Origin: Myxococcota bacterium
GTDB lineage: Bacteria > Myxococcota_A > UBA796 > JAJRTE01
Assembly: GCA_024278455.1 (NCBI GenBank)
Contig: JAJRTE010000306.1
Location: 1 to 64,000 of the forward strand
Length of the DNA: 64,000 bases
Direction: 5' to 3'
Positions within the stretch are counted from its first letter, which is position 1. Each line of letters starts with the position of its first letter. Under the pieces are notes generated by a model. That model did not search any database and had not been told where the DNA came from. It saw nothing but the letters and a program-made list of their open reading frames with translations. Position numbers and translations under genes: made by a program. This document shows positions 9,423-18,654 of this stretch, piece by piece.

Positions 9423-9450
9423 CTCTCCTCTCTCCTCTCTCCTCTCTCCT
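9423..9450. repeat. Short tandem repeat (CTCTCCT)4
   Basis: Four tandem ctctcct units, strictly pyrimidine on + strand. Confidence 0.9.
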
Positions 9451-9477
9451 CCCATGCCATTCGTGGGGGGGTACCTT

Positions 9478-9522
9478 GTCTCCAGGGCCGACACTCCCCG
9501 GTACGTGGGGTTGGTGGCGCGC
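9478..9522. repeat. CRISPR-repeat-like element copy 2, abutting cas6 stop codon
   Basis: gtctccagggccgacactccccggtacgtggggttggtggcgc; matches copy 1 at 8133-8176 with few differences. Confidence 0.45.
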
Positions 9523-10518
9523 TCACGCATCCCCTTCCACGTGCAGCTCCATCCCGCCGAATCCCATGGTGCGTCCCTTGCCGATGTGCACCGCGGCGCC
9601 CAGGACCAGGAAAGGGAGGAACGGGTTCAGTTCGCCGTGGAAGTCCAGGGTGCCCCGTCGAGTGGCGACGCGGATGGGGCGGGGTCGTCCGTTCCGGTCG
9701 AACTGGCGGCGGCTGTAGTGCACGACCCGTTCGGCCCAGGTTCTGTCCGGTCCGCTCGCCACCGTGTCGGCGTGGGCTTTCCAGGATTCGAAGTCGAGGT
9801 CCAGCGGGCCGTCCCCGTGGTTGCGGGCGTGGGAGGCCAGGTTGCGGAGGATGGAGCGAAGCAGGTCCCGGAATGTGATTCGGGTTACCGCCCTGCCTCG
9901 AGCGCGCAGGTCCAAGGGGGTTGTCAGCTCAAGCCGGGTGGCGCGCACGTCTCGCGGCATCTGCTCCAGGGCGCGCGTGACGAACTGCTCGCCGTTCCAT
10001 GTCCAGTCAGGCGGGATCTTCCTCGCCACGGGGCCTCCAGTGCCTTGAAACAGGCAGACAGGCCCGCCCGGCGTCACCGCGTGGACATCCAGGACCAGAA
10101 AGCGGCTTCGTGCACGACCGATGCCGTCGAACAGGCCGAACCGGAACAGGAGCCAGCACAGGTCGATCGCCTTGGTCGCGGCGTCACCGAACAGGGTGAT
10201 GCCGAAAGTGAAAGAATCGCCCCGGTCGAGATGGAGGCCGCTCGAGCCCGGAGGGTGGATCACGAAGGGGGGCGGATGTATCGGGGTGCCGGGCCGGGGA
10301 GGAGGACCCGTGAAGACCGTGTGGAACAGGCTCTCCATATCGGGATCATTGCCGTCGCACCCGCGCCAGGAACCCTGGTGGAGGGTCTCCCCGAGCAGGC
10401 CACGGAGCGTCGGGCCGACAAATCCCTCGAGCGAAATGGGGTCGAATGCCTCGATGCGCATTTCGAGGCGCAGCCACCGGAGGTTCTTGAAGGTCGAGAG
10501 CGGTACCGGCGGGGGCAT
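9523..10518 (-). CDS. cas6: CRISPR-associated endoribonuclease Cas6 family
   Basis: C-terminal ...RRGTLDFHGELNPFLPFLVLGAAVHIGKGRTMGFGGMELH, the glycine-rich Cas6/RAMP signature; N-terminal RAMP-like SLEGFVGPTLRGLLGETL; start at MPPPVPLSTFKNLRW. Confidence 0.85.
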   Translation of the reverse strand: MPPPVPLSTFKNLRWLRLEMRIEAFDPISLEGFVGPTLRGLLGETLHQGSWRGCDGNDPDMESLFHTVFTGPPPRPGTPIHPPPFVIHPPGSSGLHLDRGDSFTFGITLFGDAATKAIDLCWLLFRFGLFDGIGRARSRFLVLDVHAVTPGGPVCLFQGTGGPVARKIPPDWTWNGEQFVTRALEQMPRDVRATRLELTTPLDLRARGRAVTRITFRDLLRSILRNLASHARNHGDGPLDLDFESWKAHADTVASGPDRTWAERVVHYSRRQFDRNGRPRPIRVATRRGTLDFHGELNPFLPFLVLGAAVHIGKGRTMGFGGMELHVEGDA

Positions 10519-10702
10519 GGCTGGCTCCTCGAGACGGGGAGAATGGATTGCTAGTGGGTTTGGTAACACAACGATGTGCCGCGACGCAAGCGCTTTGTGA
10601 AACCGTGTCGGATTCCCGGGCGAATGGCGCCCCCAGCGGTTCCGTGTACCGTCCCGGTGCGAATTCCGGTAGAATGGGGCGGTTCGATGGAATGGAGGAC
10701 AG

Positions 10703-11767
10703 ATGTGGTCCCGGCGGAAGAGCGGATGGTGTCTGGCGGCGGTGCTGTTGCTCATGGCCGGCGTCGTTCGCCCGTTGCGCGAGGTGCTGGTCTACCCGGT
10801 GGTCCGGCATGCCAGGGCGCTCGTGAGCGGCCGCCCGTTGCAGGGTTTCCCCCCCGAGCAGCTCACCGGGTACGCGGCGGCTCTGGCCAGGCAGGAGCTG
10901 GACACGTGGACCGCGCGGATGGCCGCGGGTGATCCCGGGGAGCGGAAGAGGCTGGACGATCGTCTCGAGGCGCTGCGGGTACAGATGGCCCAGGTGCAGC
11001 AGGAACGGGTGTGGTACCAGGTCGCCCACCATCCGCTCGAGTCTGCCGGGGTGCTGCTTTTCGTTCTCGGGCTGGTGTGCGGCCTGCGATGGTGGGCATT
11101 GAGCCCCGAAGCGGGTCGCGTGGCGCCGGCGGTTTTGCCATCTGGGCGGCCGCGGGTGGAGTCCGGGCGGATACGCCGGAACCGGGACGCGGTGGAGGAT
11201 GAGGGGGGAGACGCAGAGGGGGCCGGGGGCGAAGTCCTCGATGTGCCCCTGGAGCACGAGATCGAGCGGCTCCTGGCGACCGGGGAGGAGTCCGATTCGG
11301 ACCAGTTGGTCGAGCAGGCGCCGGATCCCGACTGGGACGGTTGGAGCCAGGCGGTACGGGAACGCATGCCACCTCTGGAGATGGCGCACCTCATCGCGCT
11401 GTTCGCGTCCGACCCGTCCCGGAACTACCTGGGGCTTCTGGGTTTCCTGTCCCACCAGCTCGCGCTGTCCGGTTCGGAGCACATCCGGCTGTTTCCCGGG
11501 CGAAAGGGTGTGCAGATCTTTCTCTCCACCCCGGACCGGGAGCAGGAGATCGGGGAGTTGCCTCCCCAGCAGTACGCCGGGCTGGTGGTGGCGCTGACGA
11601 ACGCGCTGAACCTCCAGCCGGATGGACCGTCGGGGCGGGCGAGCCGGTGGGCGAGGCTGGTCGCGCCTTCGGGCCAGGGCTACCAGGTTCAGGAGGTCAG
11701 GCTGTACGACAACGCCATCGAGATCCGCGCGGGCGAGCATGTCCGGTTCCTGCCCGCCGGCTGGTAG
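10703..11767 (+). CDS. Hypothetical membrane protein
   Basis: Two hydrophobic segments, long ORF in coding-strand context. Confidence 0.7.
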   Translation: MWSRRKSGWCLAAVLLLMAGVVRPLREVLVYPVVRHARALVSGRPLQGFPPEQLTGYAAALARQELDTWTARMAAGDPGERKRLDDRLEALRVQMAQVQQERVWYQVAHHPLESAGVLLFVLGLVCGLRWWALSPEAGRVAPAVLPSGRPRVESGRIRRNRDAVEDEGGDAEGAGGEVLDVPLEHEIERLLATGEESDSDQLVEQAPDPDWDGWSQAVRERMPPLEMAHLIALFASDPSRNYLGLLGFLSHQLALSGSEHIRLFPGRKGVQIFLSTPDREQEIGELPPQQYAGLVVALTNALNLQPDGPSGRASRWARLVAPSGQGYQVQEVRLYDNAIEIRAGEHVRFLPAGW

Positions 11768-11813
11768 ACAGGGTCTCGAGGCGCGTCGCGCGGCGCAGGG
11801 TCGTGGAGGTATC

Positions 11814-12065
11814 ATGGCACCAATCGCGCTGATTCTGCTTGGGATCGTGGTTCACGTCCTCAACGCGCGGCCGGGGGTGCACATTGGGTTCAAGGGGCTA
11901 CCGTGGCTCGATGTGCCGTCCACGCTGGTCGTCGCGGGGCTGGTGGCTGGTATTGCCGGCATCGAGACGCGGAGGCGCCGGAAGGCACGTTCCGGTCGCG
12001 CCGGGGAAGAGGTCGAAGCGGCCGCGTCCGGGCGCGTTCGGGGGGGCAGGGGTGCCGATTCATGA
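11814..12065 (+). CDS. Small hypothetical membrane protein
   Basis: MAPIALILLGIVVHVLNARPGVHIGF...; ATGA overlap with the downstream kinase. Confidence 0.6.
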   Translation: MAPIALILLGIVVHVLNARPGVHIGFKGLPWLDVPSTLVVAGLVAGIAGIETRRRRKARSGRAGEEVEAAASGRVRGGRGADS

Positions 12066-14017
12066 GGTCCAGGCTTCGATTTTCGGTTCGCACCAAGATT
12101 CTCTCCGGTTCGGTCCTCGTCTTCGTCCTGTTCCTCGTGGTCCTGGTCTACAACCTGGTTCAGATGCGACGGATTGCGTGGCAGTTGACGATCGTGCAGC
12201 AGGGGTACCTTCCACTCACCCAGGTCGTGGCGCGCATGGATAACGACCACCAGAGCATGGAGCGGTACCTCAACCCGGACCGGCTGCTTTCCCGCGAACG
12301 GGTGCCCACCAACCTCTACCTGTCCCTGGCCCTGTTCCACCTGTCCCGGGTCGGCGAGAGTATCCGCAGCGGCAAGGAACGGGTCGAGGCGACGCTTCGG
12401 CTCCCGGGCGTGGACAGCGAGGAACGCGCGTTGGGCATCGTTCGCGACCAGTTGCAGACGATCGAGAGCGAATACGGCGGCTACAGCCAGGTACTCCGGC
12501 AGGTCATGGAGCGACTCGAGGCCGGACAGGTGGAGGAAGCGCGAACCCTGGTGCCCTCCCTGCGCCGCCACACCGACCGGGTGTCTCGAGCCATTCGCGA
12601 CCTCAACGACCTGCTGGCGCAACGGGTCGAGAGCGCGGTGCAGACCACGCGGGAGCGGCAGACCCAGGCGGCCTACATGGCGGCTGGGCTGTCCGCCGCG
12701 GCCATCGTGTTCGGCATGCTCGCCATCATTGCGACCCACCTGGTCCTCCGCCCCATCTCCCGGCTCATCCAGGGTGTGAAGTCGATCGCGGGCGGCGACT
12801 ACCGCCAGCGGGTATCGATCGAGGCCGAGGACGAGATCGGCACGTTGGCGCGGGAGTTCAACGCCATGGCCGGGAGCCTCGAGGAGCGGGAGGCATCGTT
12901 GCGGCAGAGCCAGGCGGAACTCGAGGCCGCCCTCGAGAACCAGAAGCAGGTCCACCAGGAACTCAAGCGCATATCCCACTACAACGAGAGCATCATCCAG
13001 TCGATCGACGTGGGGCTGATCGTGTGCGACCGGAAGAGTCGTGTGACCACCTTGAACCAGGCCGCGTGCCGGATATGGGGAATGGTCCCGGACCGGGTTA
13101 CCGGCCGTTTGCTCGAGGACGTGCTCGCCGTGGACGGGGTGGCGACGTGGGCCTCGAGGGTGTTGCAGACAGGCGATGTGGTGCGCAAGGACGGCCTTCG
13201 CGTCGGCCCGGCGGGCGATGCCGGCAAGCTGATCGACACCACGTTCGTGCCGCTGATGGGGGACGGCGGGGCGGTGGAAGGGGTGATCATCGTCGCCGAG
13301 GATGTGACGGAGAAGACACGGACCAAGCAACGGTTGATCCAGACGGAGCGTCTCGCTCTGATCGGCCGCATGAGCGCCCAGGTCACGCACGAGATTCGCA
13401 ATCCGCTCAACGCACTGGGGCTCAATGCCGAGATGCTCGAGGACGAGATCCTGGCACTGGACGCCGAGGGGAAGACCGACGCCCGGAACCTCCTCCACTC
13501 CATTGCCAGCGAGATCGATCGTCTCACCGCGGTCACGGAGACCTACCTTCGTCTCGCCAGGCAGCCTGCTCCCCGGCTCGAGAGGCTGGACGTCGGCCCG
13601 GTCGTCGATAGCCTGTTGCGGTTCATGCGCGAGGAGTTCGCCGGCGACGGGGTCGAGGTATCGTTCCGGGTCGCGCAGCCGCTTCCCGAGGTGCTTCTGG
13701 ACGAGAACCAGTTGCGCCAGGCCCTGCTCAACATCCTTCGCAACTCGAGGGAGGCGACGCGCGGCGGCGGGCGGATAGATGTTTCGGTGGCCCCGGTGGA
13801 AGACGGTATCGACATCGTGATCCAGGACAGTGGGGAGGGGATGGAGCCCGAGGTGCTGCGCCTCATTTTCGACCCGTTCTACTCGACCAAGAGCACCGGG
13901 ACCGGGTTGGGGCTGCCCATCTCGCAGCAGATCATCGAGGAACACGGTGGGCGTATCACCGTGGACAGCGCTCCGGGGTCGGGTACCCGGTTCCGGATCT
14001 GGCTGCCCCTGGCATGA
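12062..14017 (+). CDS. Sensor histidine kinase (HAMP-PAS-HisKA-HATPase, NtrB-like)
   Basis: H-box AQVTHEIRNPLNALGLNAEML, N-box LLNILRNSREAT, G-boxes DSGEGM and GTGLGLPIS. Confidence 0.9.
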   Translation: MRSRLRFSVRTKILSGSVLVFVLFLVVLVYNLVQMRRIAWQLTIVQQGYLPLTQVVARMDNDHQSMERYLNPDRLLSRERVPTNLYLSLALFHLSRVGESIRSGKERVEATLRLPGVDSEERALGIVRDQLQTIESEYGGYSQVLRQVMERLEAGQVEEARTLVPSLRRHTDRVSRAIRDLNDLLAQRVESAVQTTRERQTQAAYMAAGLSAAAIVFGMLAIIATHLVLRPISRLIQGVKSIAGGDYRQRVSIEAEDEIGTLAREFNAMAGSLEEREASLRQSQAELEAALENQKQVHQELKRISHYNESIIQSIDVGLIVCDRKSRVTTLNQAACRIWGMVPDRVTGRLLEDVLAVDGVATWASRVLQTGDVVRKDGLRVGPAGDAGKLIDTTFVPLMGDGGAVEGVIIVAEDVTEKTRTKQRLIQTERLALIGRMSAQVTHEIRNPLNALGLNAEMLEDEILALDAEGKTDARNLLHSIASEIDRLTAVTETYLRLARQPAPRLERLDVGPVVDSLLRFMREEFAGDGVEVSFRVAQPLPEVLLDENQLRQALLNILRNSREATRGGGRIDVSVAPVEDGIDIVIQDSGEGMEPEVLRLIFDPFYSTKSTGTGLGLPISQQIIEEHGGRITVDSAPGSGTRFRIWLPLA

Positions 14018-14083
14018 CCACCTGGGTCCCGGTCTGCCGTTCCCTACCGCGTTCCGCGAGCAGGTTCCGCTCCCCCCGGGGGC

Positions 14084-16363
14084 TCACTCCTGGATGTCCA
14101 CCTCGAGCCGAATGTACCGCTCGCCCGGTTCGGCCTCGCTCCCGCCCACCTTGTCGTCCACCTTCCGCGGTCCTTGCAGGTACAGGCGGAACTCCGCCGC
14201 CCCCGGTTCCGCCCCGGCGGGCACCTTGAACGTGAATTCGTCCCGGATGAAAAGGTCGACCGGCCAGGAGTACATGGGGTGCTTGGCCTCGATGGACCGG
14301 AACCGCAGCGGAAAGACGTGGCCCGCGGAATCGGCCAGGGACAACCGGAACTTGCGGTGCCACCCCAGTGCTCCGAGTACTTTCAGGTAGACCACCATGG
14401 TGGCCTTGTCGCCCCGGCGCAACAGGGGCGGGTCGTATCCCAGCACCTCGAGCCGGTGCTTGAACCGTCCGTCGGTCTCCTGTTGGGGCTCGGGCCGCTT
14501 CCACAGGAAGACGTTGGCCCCGGTTTGCGCCTGGTGCGCGACGTACAGGGTCTGCCGGTCGTGCTTCCATGCCTTCATCTCGGCCACCATCCGGTCGACC
14601 TCTTCCGGCTCCAACGTGTAGGCGAGGTTGGTCGTCTCGCCCGGGTCCTTGCCCAGGTCGAATCGTTCGTTCGGAGAACGATTGTAGTAGTAGATGAACT
14701 TGTCGTCACCGTCGAGTCGGCCCAGGCACCTGTTGCGATACCAGCATGAGACGTGGATCACCCGGTCGTCGACGGGGTCGAGCAGGCTCGTTCCCTCCAT
14801 TTTGCCCGCGGTGACCCGAAGATGGAGCAGATCGACGATGGTGGGGAGGAAGTCCTGGTGCTGGCGGTTGCCGGTCACCGTGACGGGGTGGGGTATCACC
14901 GCGGGACCCCAAAGGATGGCCGGCACGTGGATCCCCTCCTCGTACACGATAGCGTCGTGGCCCTTTCGGCCGTGCTCCCCGTGACCCTCTCCGTGGTCTC
15001 CGACGATGATGAACAGGGTGTTCTCGAGGAGTCCGCGCCGATCGAACGCATCGAACAACTCCTCGATGAAGGCGTCGGTGTACCGAATCGTGTTCAGGTA
15101 GTTGCTCCAGCGTTCGGAGCCCGGATAGGTCTTCTTTTCGAACGTGCTCGGCACCTGGTAGTCGTGGTGGGTGATCAAGGTCAGGATGCTCAACAGGAAC
15201 GGCCCCTTCTGCTGGTCCACCCAGTCCATGGCCGGCCCGATGATGGCGCGGTCCTCCACCCCCAGGTAGTTGGGAGATTCCCAGCGGGCTCTGTCGATGT
15301 CCTCCCAGGAGAACAGGAGGTCGAACCCCATCGATTGGGCCAGCACCTTTCTTTGCTCGAATTTCCGGGAGGCCGGCTGGAAATGGGCGCTGGCGTATCC
15401 CCATGGTTTGAGCAGGTCGGGGAGACAGGGCCCGGGCAACGCCGAAGGCACACTCTCGGTCAGCGCCTGGCGCACGTCCGGACCGTACCCGCACAGGATG
15501 GGAACCAGGCTCTTGGTCGTGTGCGGGATTACCGTGTAGTGGCGCTGGACCAGCATGCCTTCTCGAGAGAGCTTCGCCAGGAACGGCGTCGTGTCGAGTG
15601 CTGGCGTGTAGGGCGTCGTGGCATCGGCCCGGACCGACTCGAGCACGATGAATACCAGGTTGACGAGCTTGCTTTCGGGCGTCGTCTCGAGCGCCAGGGG
15701 TTCCGGCAGGTCGTAGTCGAGGTACACGTCGCCGGTCCCGAACAGGTCCGTCTTCGCGGCCGCCAGGGCCTGTCTCGCCAGCGCCACCGGCAAGGTCGAT
15801 CGCAGGAGGACGAGGCGCGGGTCGGGACGCGGGGTCAGCAATGCCGCGGCGAGGAGCACCACGACACCGGCGGCGGCGACCCACCGTGGTCTGCCCCGGG
15901 GCAACCGCTGCCGGGCGCCCTCCCGCCAGCCCGCCAGCGCCATGGCTGTCGCGACCGGGAGTGGAAGGACCAGGAGACACCACCACATCAGCGGGATTTC
16001 CGCCGCCACTACCCCGGAGATTTCACCCAGCCGTGCCAGTCCGTGCCAGAAGAGTTGCCAGTCCAGCAGGGACCCGGTCGCCAGGAAGAAGCGGTGCTCC
16101 ACGACGACGAAGGTGCCGAGTGGCAGCAGGATGGCGCCCCAGGCCGCGGCCAGCCGCTGTCCCGCTCGAGGCCCCAGGTGGGTGACGGCGGCCAGGACGG
16201 CGATTTCCGCGACGATGACGAACAGGATGTCCGGGACCAGCACGCCAAGGAGATCGAAGGCGTCCCACTCCGGCGCCAGGGACGGCACCTTGAGCGCCTT
16301 GGGAAGCACGAGGGCGATGAGCAGGAGGGCCGAGTGTGCGGTCCAGAAGAGCCGTTGTTTCAT
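14084..16363 (-). CDS. Membrane sulfatase / LTA-synthase-like (alkaline phosphatase superfamily)
   Basis: Five N-terminal hydrophobic segments; LVFIVLESVRADATTPY, HTTKSLVPILCG, FIIVGDHGEGHGEHG. Confidence 0.85.
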   Translation of the reverse strand: MKQRLFWTAHSALLLIALVLPKALKVPSLAPEWDAFDLLGVLVPDILFVIVAEIAVLAAVTHLGPRAGQRLAAAWGAILLPLGTFVVVEHRFFLATGSLLDWQLFWHGLARLGEISGVVAAEIPLMWWCLLVLPLPVATAMALAGWREGARQRLPRGRPRWVAAAGVVVLLAAALLTPRPDPRLVLLRSTLPVALARQALAAAKTDLFGTGDVYLDYDLPEPLALETTPESKLVNLVFIVLESVRADATTPYTPALDTTPFLAKLSREGMLVQRHYTVIPHTTKSLVPILCGYGPDVRQALTESVPSALPGPCLPDLLKPWGYASAHFQPASRKFEQRKVLAQSMGFDLLFSWEDIDRARWESPNYLGVEDRAIIGPAMDWVDQQKGPFLLSILTLITHHDYQVPSTFEKKTYPGSERWSNYLNTIRYTDAFIEELFDAFDRRGLLENTLFIIVGDHGEGHGEHGRKGHDAIVYEEGIHVPAILWGPAVIPHPVTVTGNRQHQDFLPTIVDLLHLRVTAGKMEGTSLLDPVDDRVIHVSCWYRNRCLGRLDGDDKFIYYYNRSPNERFDLGKDPGETTNLAYTLEPEEVDRMVAEMKAWKHDRQTLYVAHQAQTGANVFLWKRPEPQQETDGRFKHRLEVLGYDPPLLRRGDKATMVVYLKVLGALGWHRKFRLSLADSAGHVFPLRFRSIEAKHPMYSWPVDLFIRDEFTFKVPAGAEPGAAEFRLYLQGPRKVDDKVGGSEAEPGERYIRLEVDIQE

Positions 16364-16512
16364 GGTCGGTGCTCGGTCGATGATCCACTGCGGGCCCCGG
16401 GCGCCCGCTCCGTTCGCCAGAGATGCATACCACCTGCCATGGGGAGCGCAACAACATTCTCCCGGCGCGACCTTCGTTGCCTCTGGTATCGGGCGGTGCT
16501 ATCGTGACAACC

Positions 16513-18564
16513 ATGGACGAAGGCCATTCATGTCTCGCTGCCAGGGAGGTGCCGGTCGCCGCGTTCTCTCGGGCTGCTCGCCGTGCTGCCCACATCGTCC
16601 CGCCCGTCTGTCCTGTGTGCTCCCCCTGGACAGGTCGCGGGACGCGGGCGGTAGTGCGCTTGCGACCGGGGTTCGTGGCGTTGGCGTTCGCTGCCGCCGC
16701 GTGCGCTCCAGATGTTTCCGTCGATCGGTCCGGGCCGCCCGGTCCTGGTATCGAGGCTGGTGAGACCGCGACGGACGACCCGGATGTGCTGGCCACGTCG
16801 CGTCCGGAGCTGGTCCTGAAGCCTGCGCGTGCTTCGATACCATCGGAGGAAGATGTTTCGGCTCTGATACGGCATATCGCCTCGCTGGAACCCGCCTCCC
16901 GGCACAGGGCCTACCAGGCGTTGCTCGAGCGGGGAGAGCGCGGCTACGACGAGGTGTTCCTGGTCGGTCTCAACGAGGATGACATCCGTTCGCTCGAGGT
17001 CGTGGTCGCCTATTTCCGCGATCATCACCCGGATCGAGCCATCGAGCCGTTGATCGATCTGTTGATGTACGTGCAGGGTGACCGCGACATGCGGGATCGT
17101 ATCGTCGAGGCTCTGCAAGGATTCGGTGCCGCGGTGATCGCCCCGGTGGTCTCGCGTCTCGAGAACGAGCCGGCGTCCCATCTTGCCGGGGGAGCCCGCC
17201 AGGGTCTCGAGGAGGTGCTGGCAGGGGCGGTGGACGGGTGCGGGAAGGAGGTGCTCGACCGCTTCCTGGATCGCGCCAGGCCGGAGTGGCTTCTGGCCTA
17301 CGCGAAGGTCGGTGCCGCCCGGAAAGCTGTGCCTCCTGTCGATGCCGAGACGTTTCGCGTGCTCGCCCGAAGGCTCGAGCGCGATAGCGACGCGCGGGCG
17401 GTGGAGGGTGCCTTGCGGATAGTCGCACGGCTGGCGCGGCGTCCGGATCTGCCACGAACGGTGTCTCGAGTCGTGCCAGCCGTGGCGCGCCACCTGGATG
17501 GCGCATCGAGGCGGTGGGCCCTGTACGCACTGGCGATGGTCGCCGATGCCCGTGTGTCGCGGAAGTGCGCGGACCTTGCCGCGCGAAGTCCTCGAGACCG
17601 CTTCTGGGCGCTCCAGGTCCTGGCCACGACCGGGGACTCGAGGCGTATGGGAGCCCTCGTTCGGGCACTGGACGATCCCGCCGCGGACATTCGCGCGGAG
17701 GCGGCTTTCCTGGTGAGTCTCGACCTCGTGCCCGGGGCGGCCCCGGCGCTCCGGCGGCTGCTGCGTGACGGGGATGGCGCCGCGGACCGGTCGGCCGTGG
17801 CGGCGCTGGGGCGGCTTCGCGACCCCGGAGCCCGTCCGATTCTCGAGGCGCTCCTGGAGCGTTCGAGCCTCGAGGTCCAGGCGGATATCCTGAGAGCACT
17901 CCTGGCCAGGGGCGACGCGGAACTCGCCGCTTCGCTACAGGGATGGATGGACATCACGCTGCTCGCACCGGCCCGGGTCGGCACGGTGTCGCTCGAGGCA
18001 CGACCAGGGCGGGACGCTTTCCTGTACGCGCTGTTGCATGTCGCGGTCGATGGAGGCGAGGGGGGGCGGGCCTACCTGTCGCGCCTTGCCGGCGAACTGG
18101 GCGGGGAGGCCGGCAGGATGGCCGCGGCGGTGCTCGAGCTGAGTCGCTGGCTCGGGCAGGGGCTTGGTACGACCTTGGAGCGCGTCGTGCTCGGTGAAAC
18201 GATCGGCCGGGAGGAGGCTGGTGTCCAGTGGCGGGGCCGTGAACTGCCGCTCGGCGCTCGTGAGTCGCTTTTTCTGCTTTGCCCAAGACGGGCCGACGCG
18301 CGGACTCGAGAGGTGCTCGAGGCGATCTTGTTGCGCGCACCCGGCTACCGTGACCGGCTGCTGGCCGCGGAGGCGCTGTACGCACTCGAGGACCCGGCGT
18401 CGATACCCGCGCTGCGCCGTGCGCTGGGCGACCCCTACTTCAGGGATGGTCCCTACCCGCTCTACCGGTTTCCCGTGAGACGGGCCGCGGCTCGAGGCCT
18501 GGAGAAGCTCGGTGTTCGGGTCTCCAGGCATGCTGACAGGACCTACAGCGCCTATTCTCCATGA
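16513..18564 (+). CDS. HEAT-repeat-containing lipoprotein-like protein
   Basis: Many alpha-helical HEAT units; possible lipobox FAAAACAPD if the start is GTG at 16654. Confidence 0.7.
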   Translation: MDEGHSCLAAREVPVAAFSRAARRAAHIVPPVCPVCSPWTGRGTRAVVRLRPGFVALAFAAAACAPDVSVDRSGPPGPGIEAGETATDDPDVLATSRPELVLKPARASIPSEEDVSALIRHIASLEPASRHRAYQALLERGERGYDEVFLVGLNEDDIRSLEVVVAYFRDHHPDRAIEPLIDLLMYVQGDRDMRDRIVEALQGFGAAVIAPVVSRLENEPASHLAGGARQGLEEVLAGAVDGCGKEVLDRFLDRARPEWLLAYAKVGAARKAVPPVDAETFRVLARRLERDSDARAVEGALRIVARLARRPDLPRTVSRVVPAVARHLDGASRRWALYALAMVADARVSRKCADLAARSPRDRFWALQVLATTGDSRRMGALVRALDDPAADIRAEAAFLVSLDLVPGAAPALRRLLRDGDGAADRSAVAALGRLRDPGARPILEALLERSSLEVQADILRALLARGDAELAASLQGWMDITLLAPARVGTVSLEARPGRDAFLYALLHVAVDGGEGGRAYLSRLAGELGGEAGRMAAAVLELSRWLGQGLGTTLERVVLGETIGREEAGVQWRGRELPLGARESLFLLCPRRADARTREVLEAILLRAPGYRDRLLAAEALYALEDPASIPALRRALGDPYFRDGPYPLYRFPVRRAAARGLEKLGVRVSRHADRTYSAYSP

Positions 18565-18654
18565 AAGTATCGACATAATCGCGGACACGGTGTTGACATT
18601 TGCGGCAACTCCAGCCATGCTGTCGTGAAACTGCGGCCTGGTGTTGGAGTTGAC

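Noticed and set aside
8955-9530. 191-aa - strand ORF
   Set aside because: Spans the CTCTCCT tandem repeat and CRISPR-like repeat; low-complexity translation, probably non-coding
11852-13945. 697-aa - strand ORF antisense to the histidine kinase
   Set aside because: Opposite frame encodes intact H, N and G boxes; antisense ORF lacks recognisable motifs
14706-15986. 426-aa - strand ORF overlapping the sulfatase in another frame
   Set aside because: Same-strand shifted-frame shadow of the sulfatase; no independent motifs
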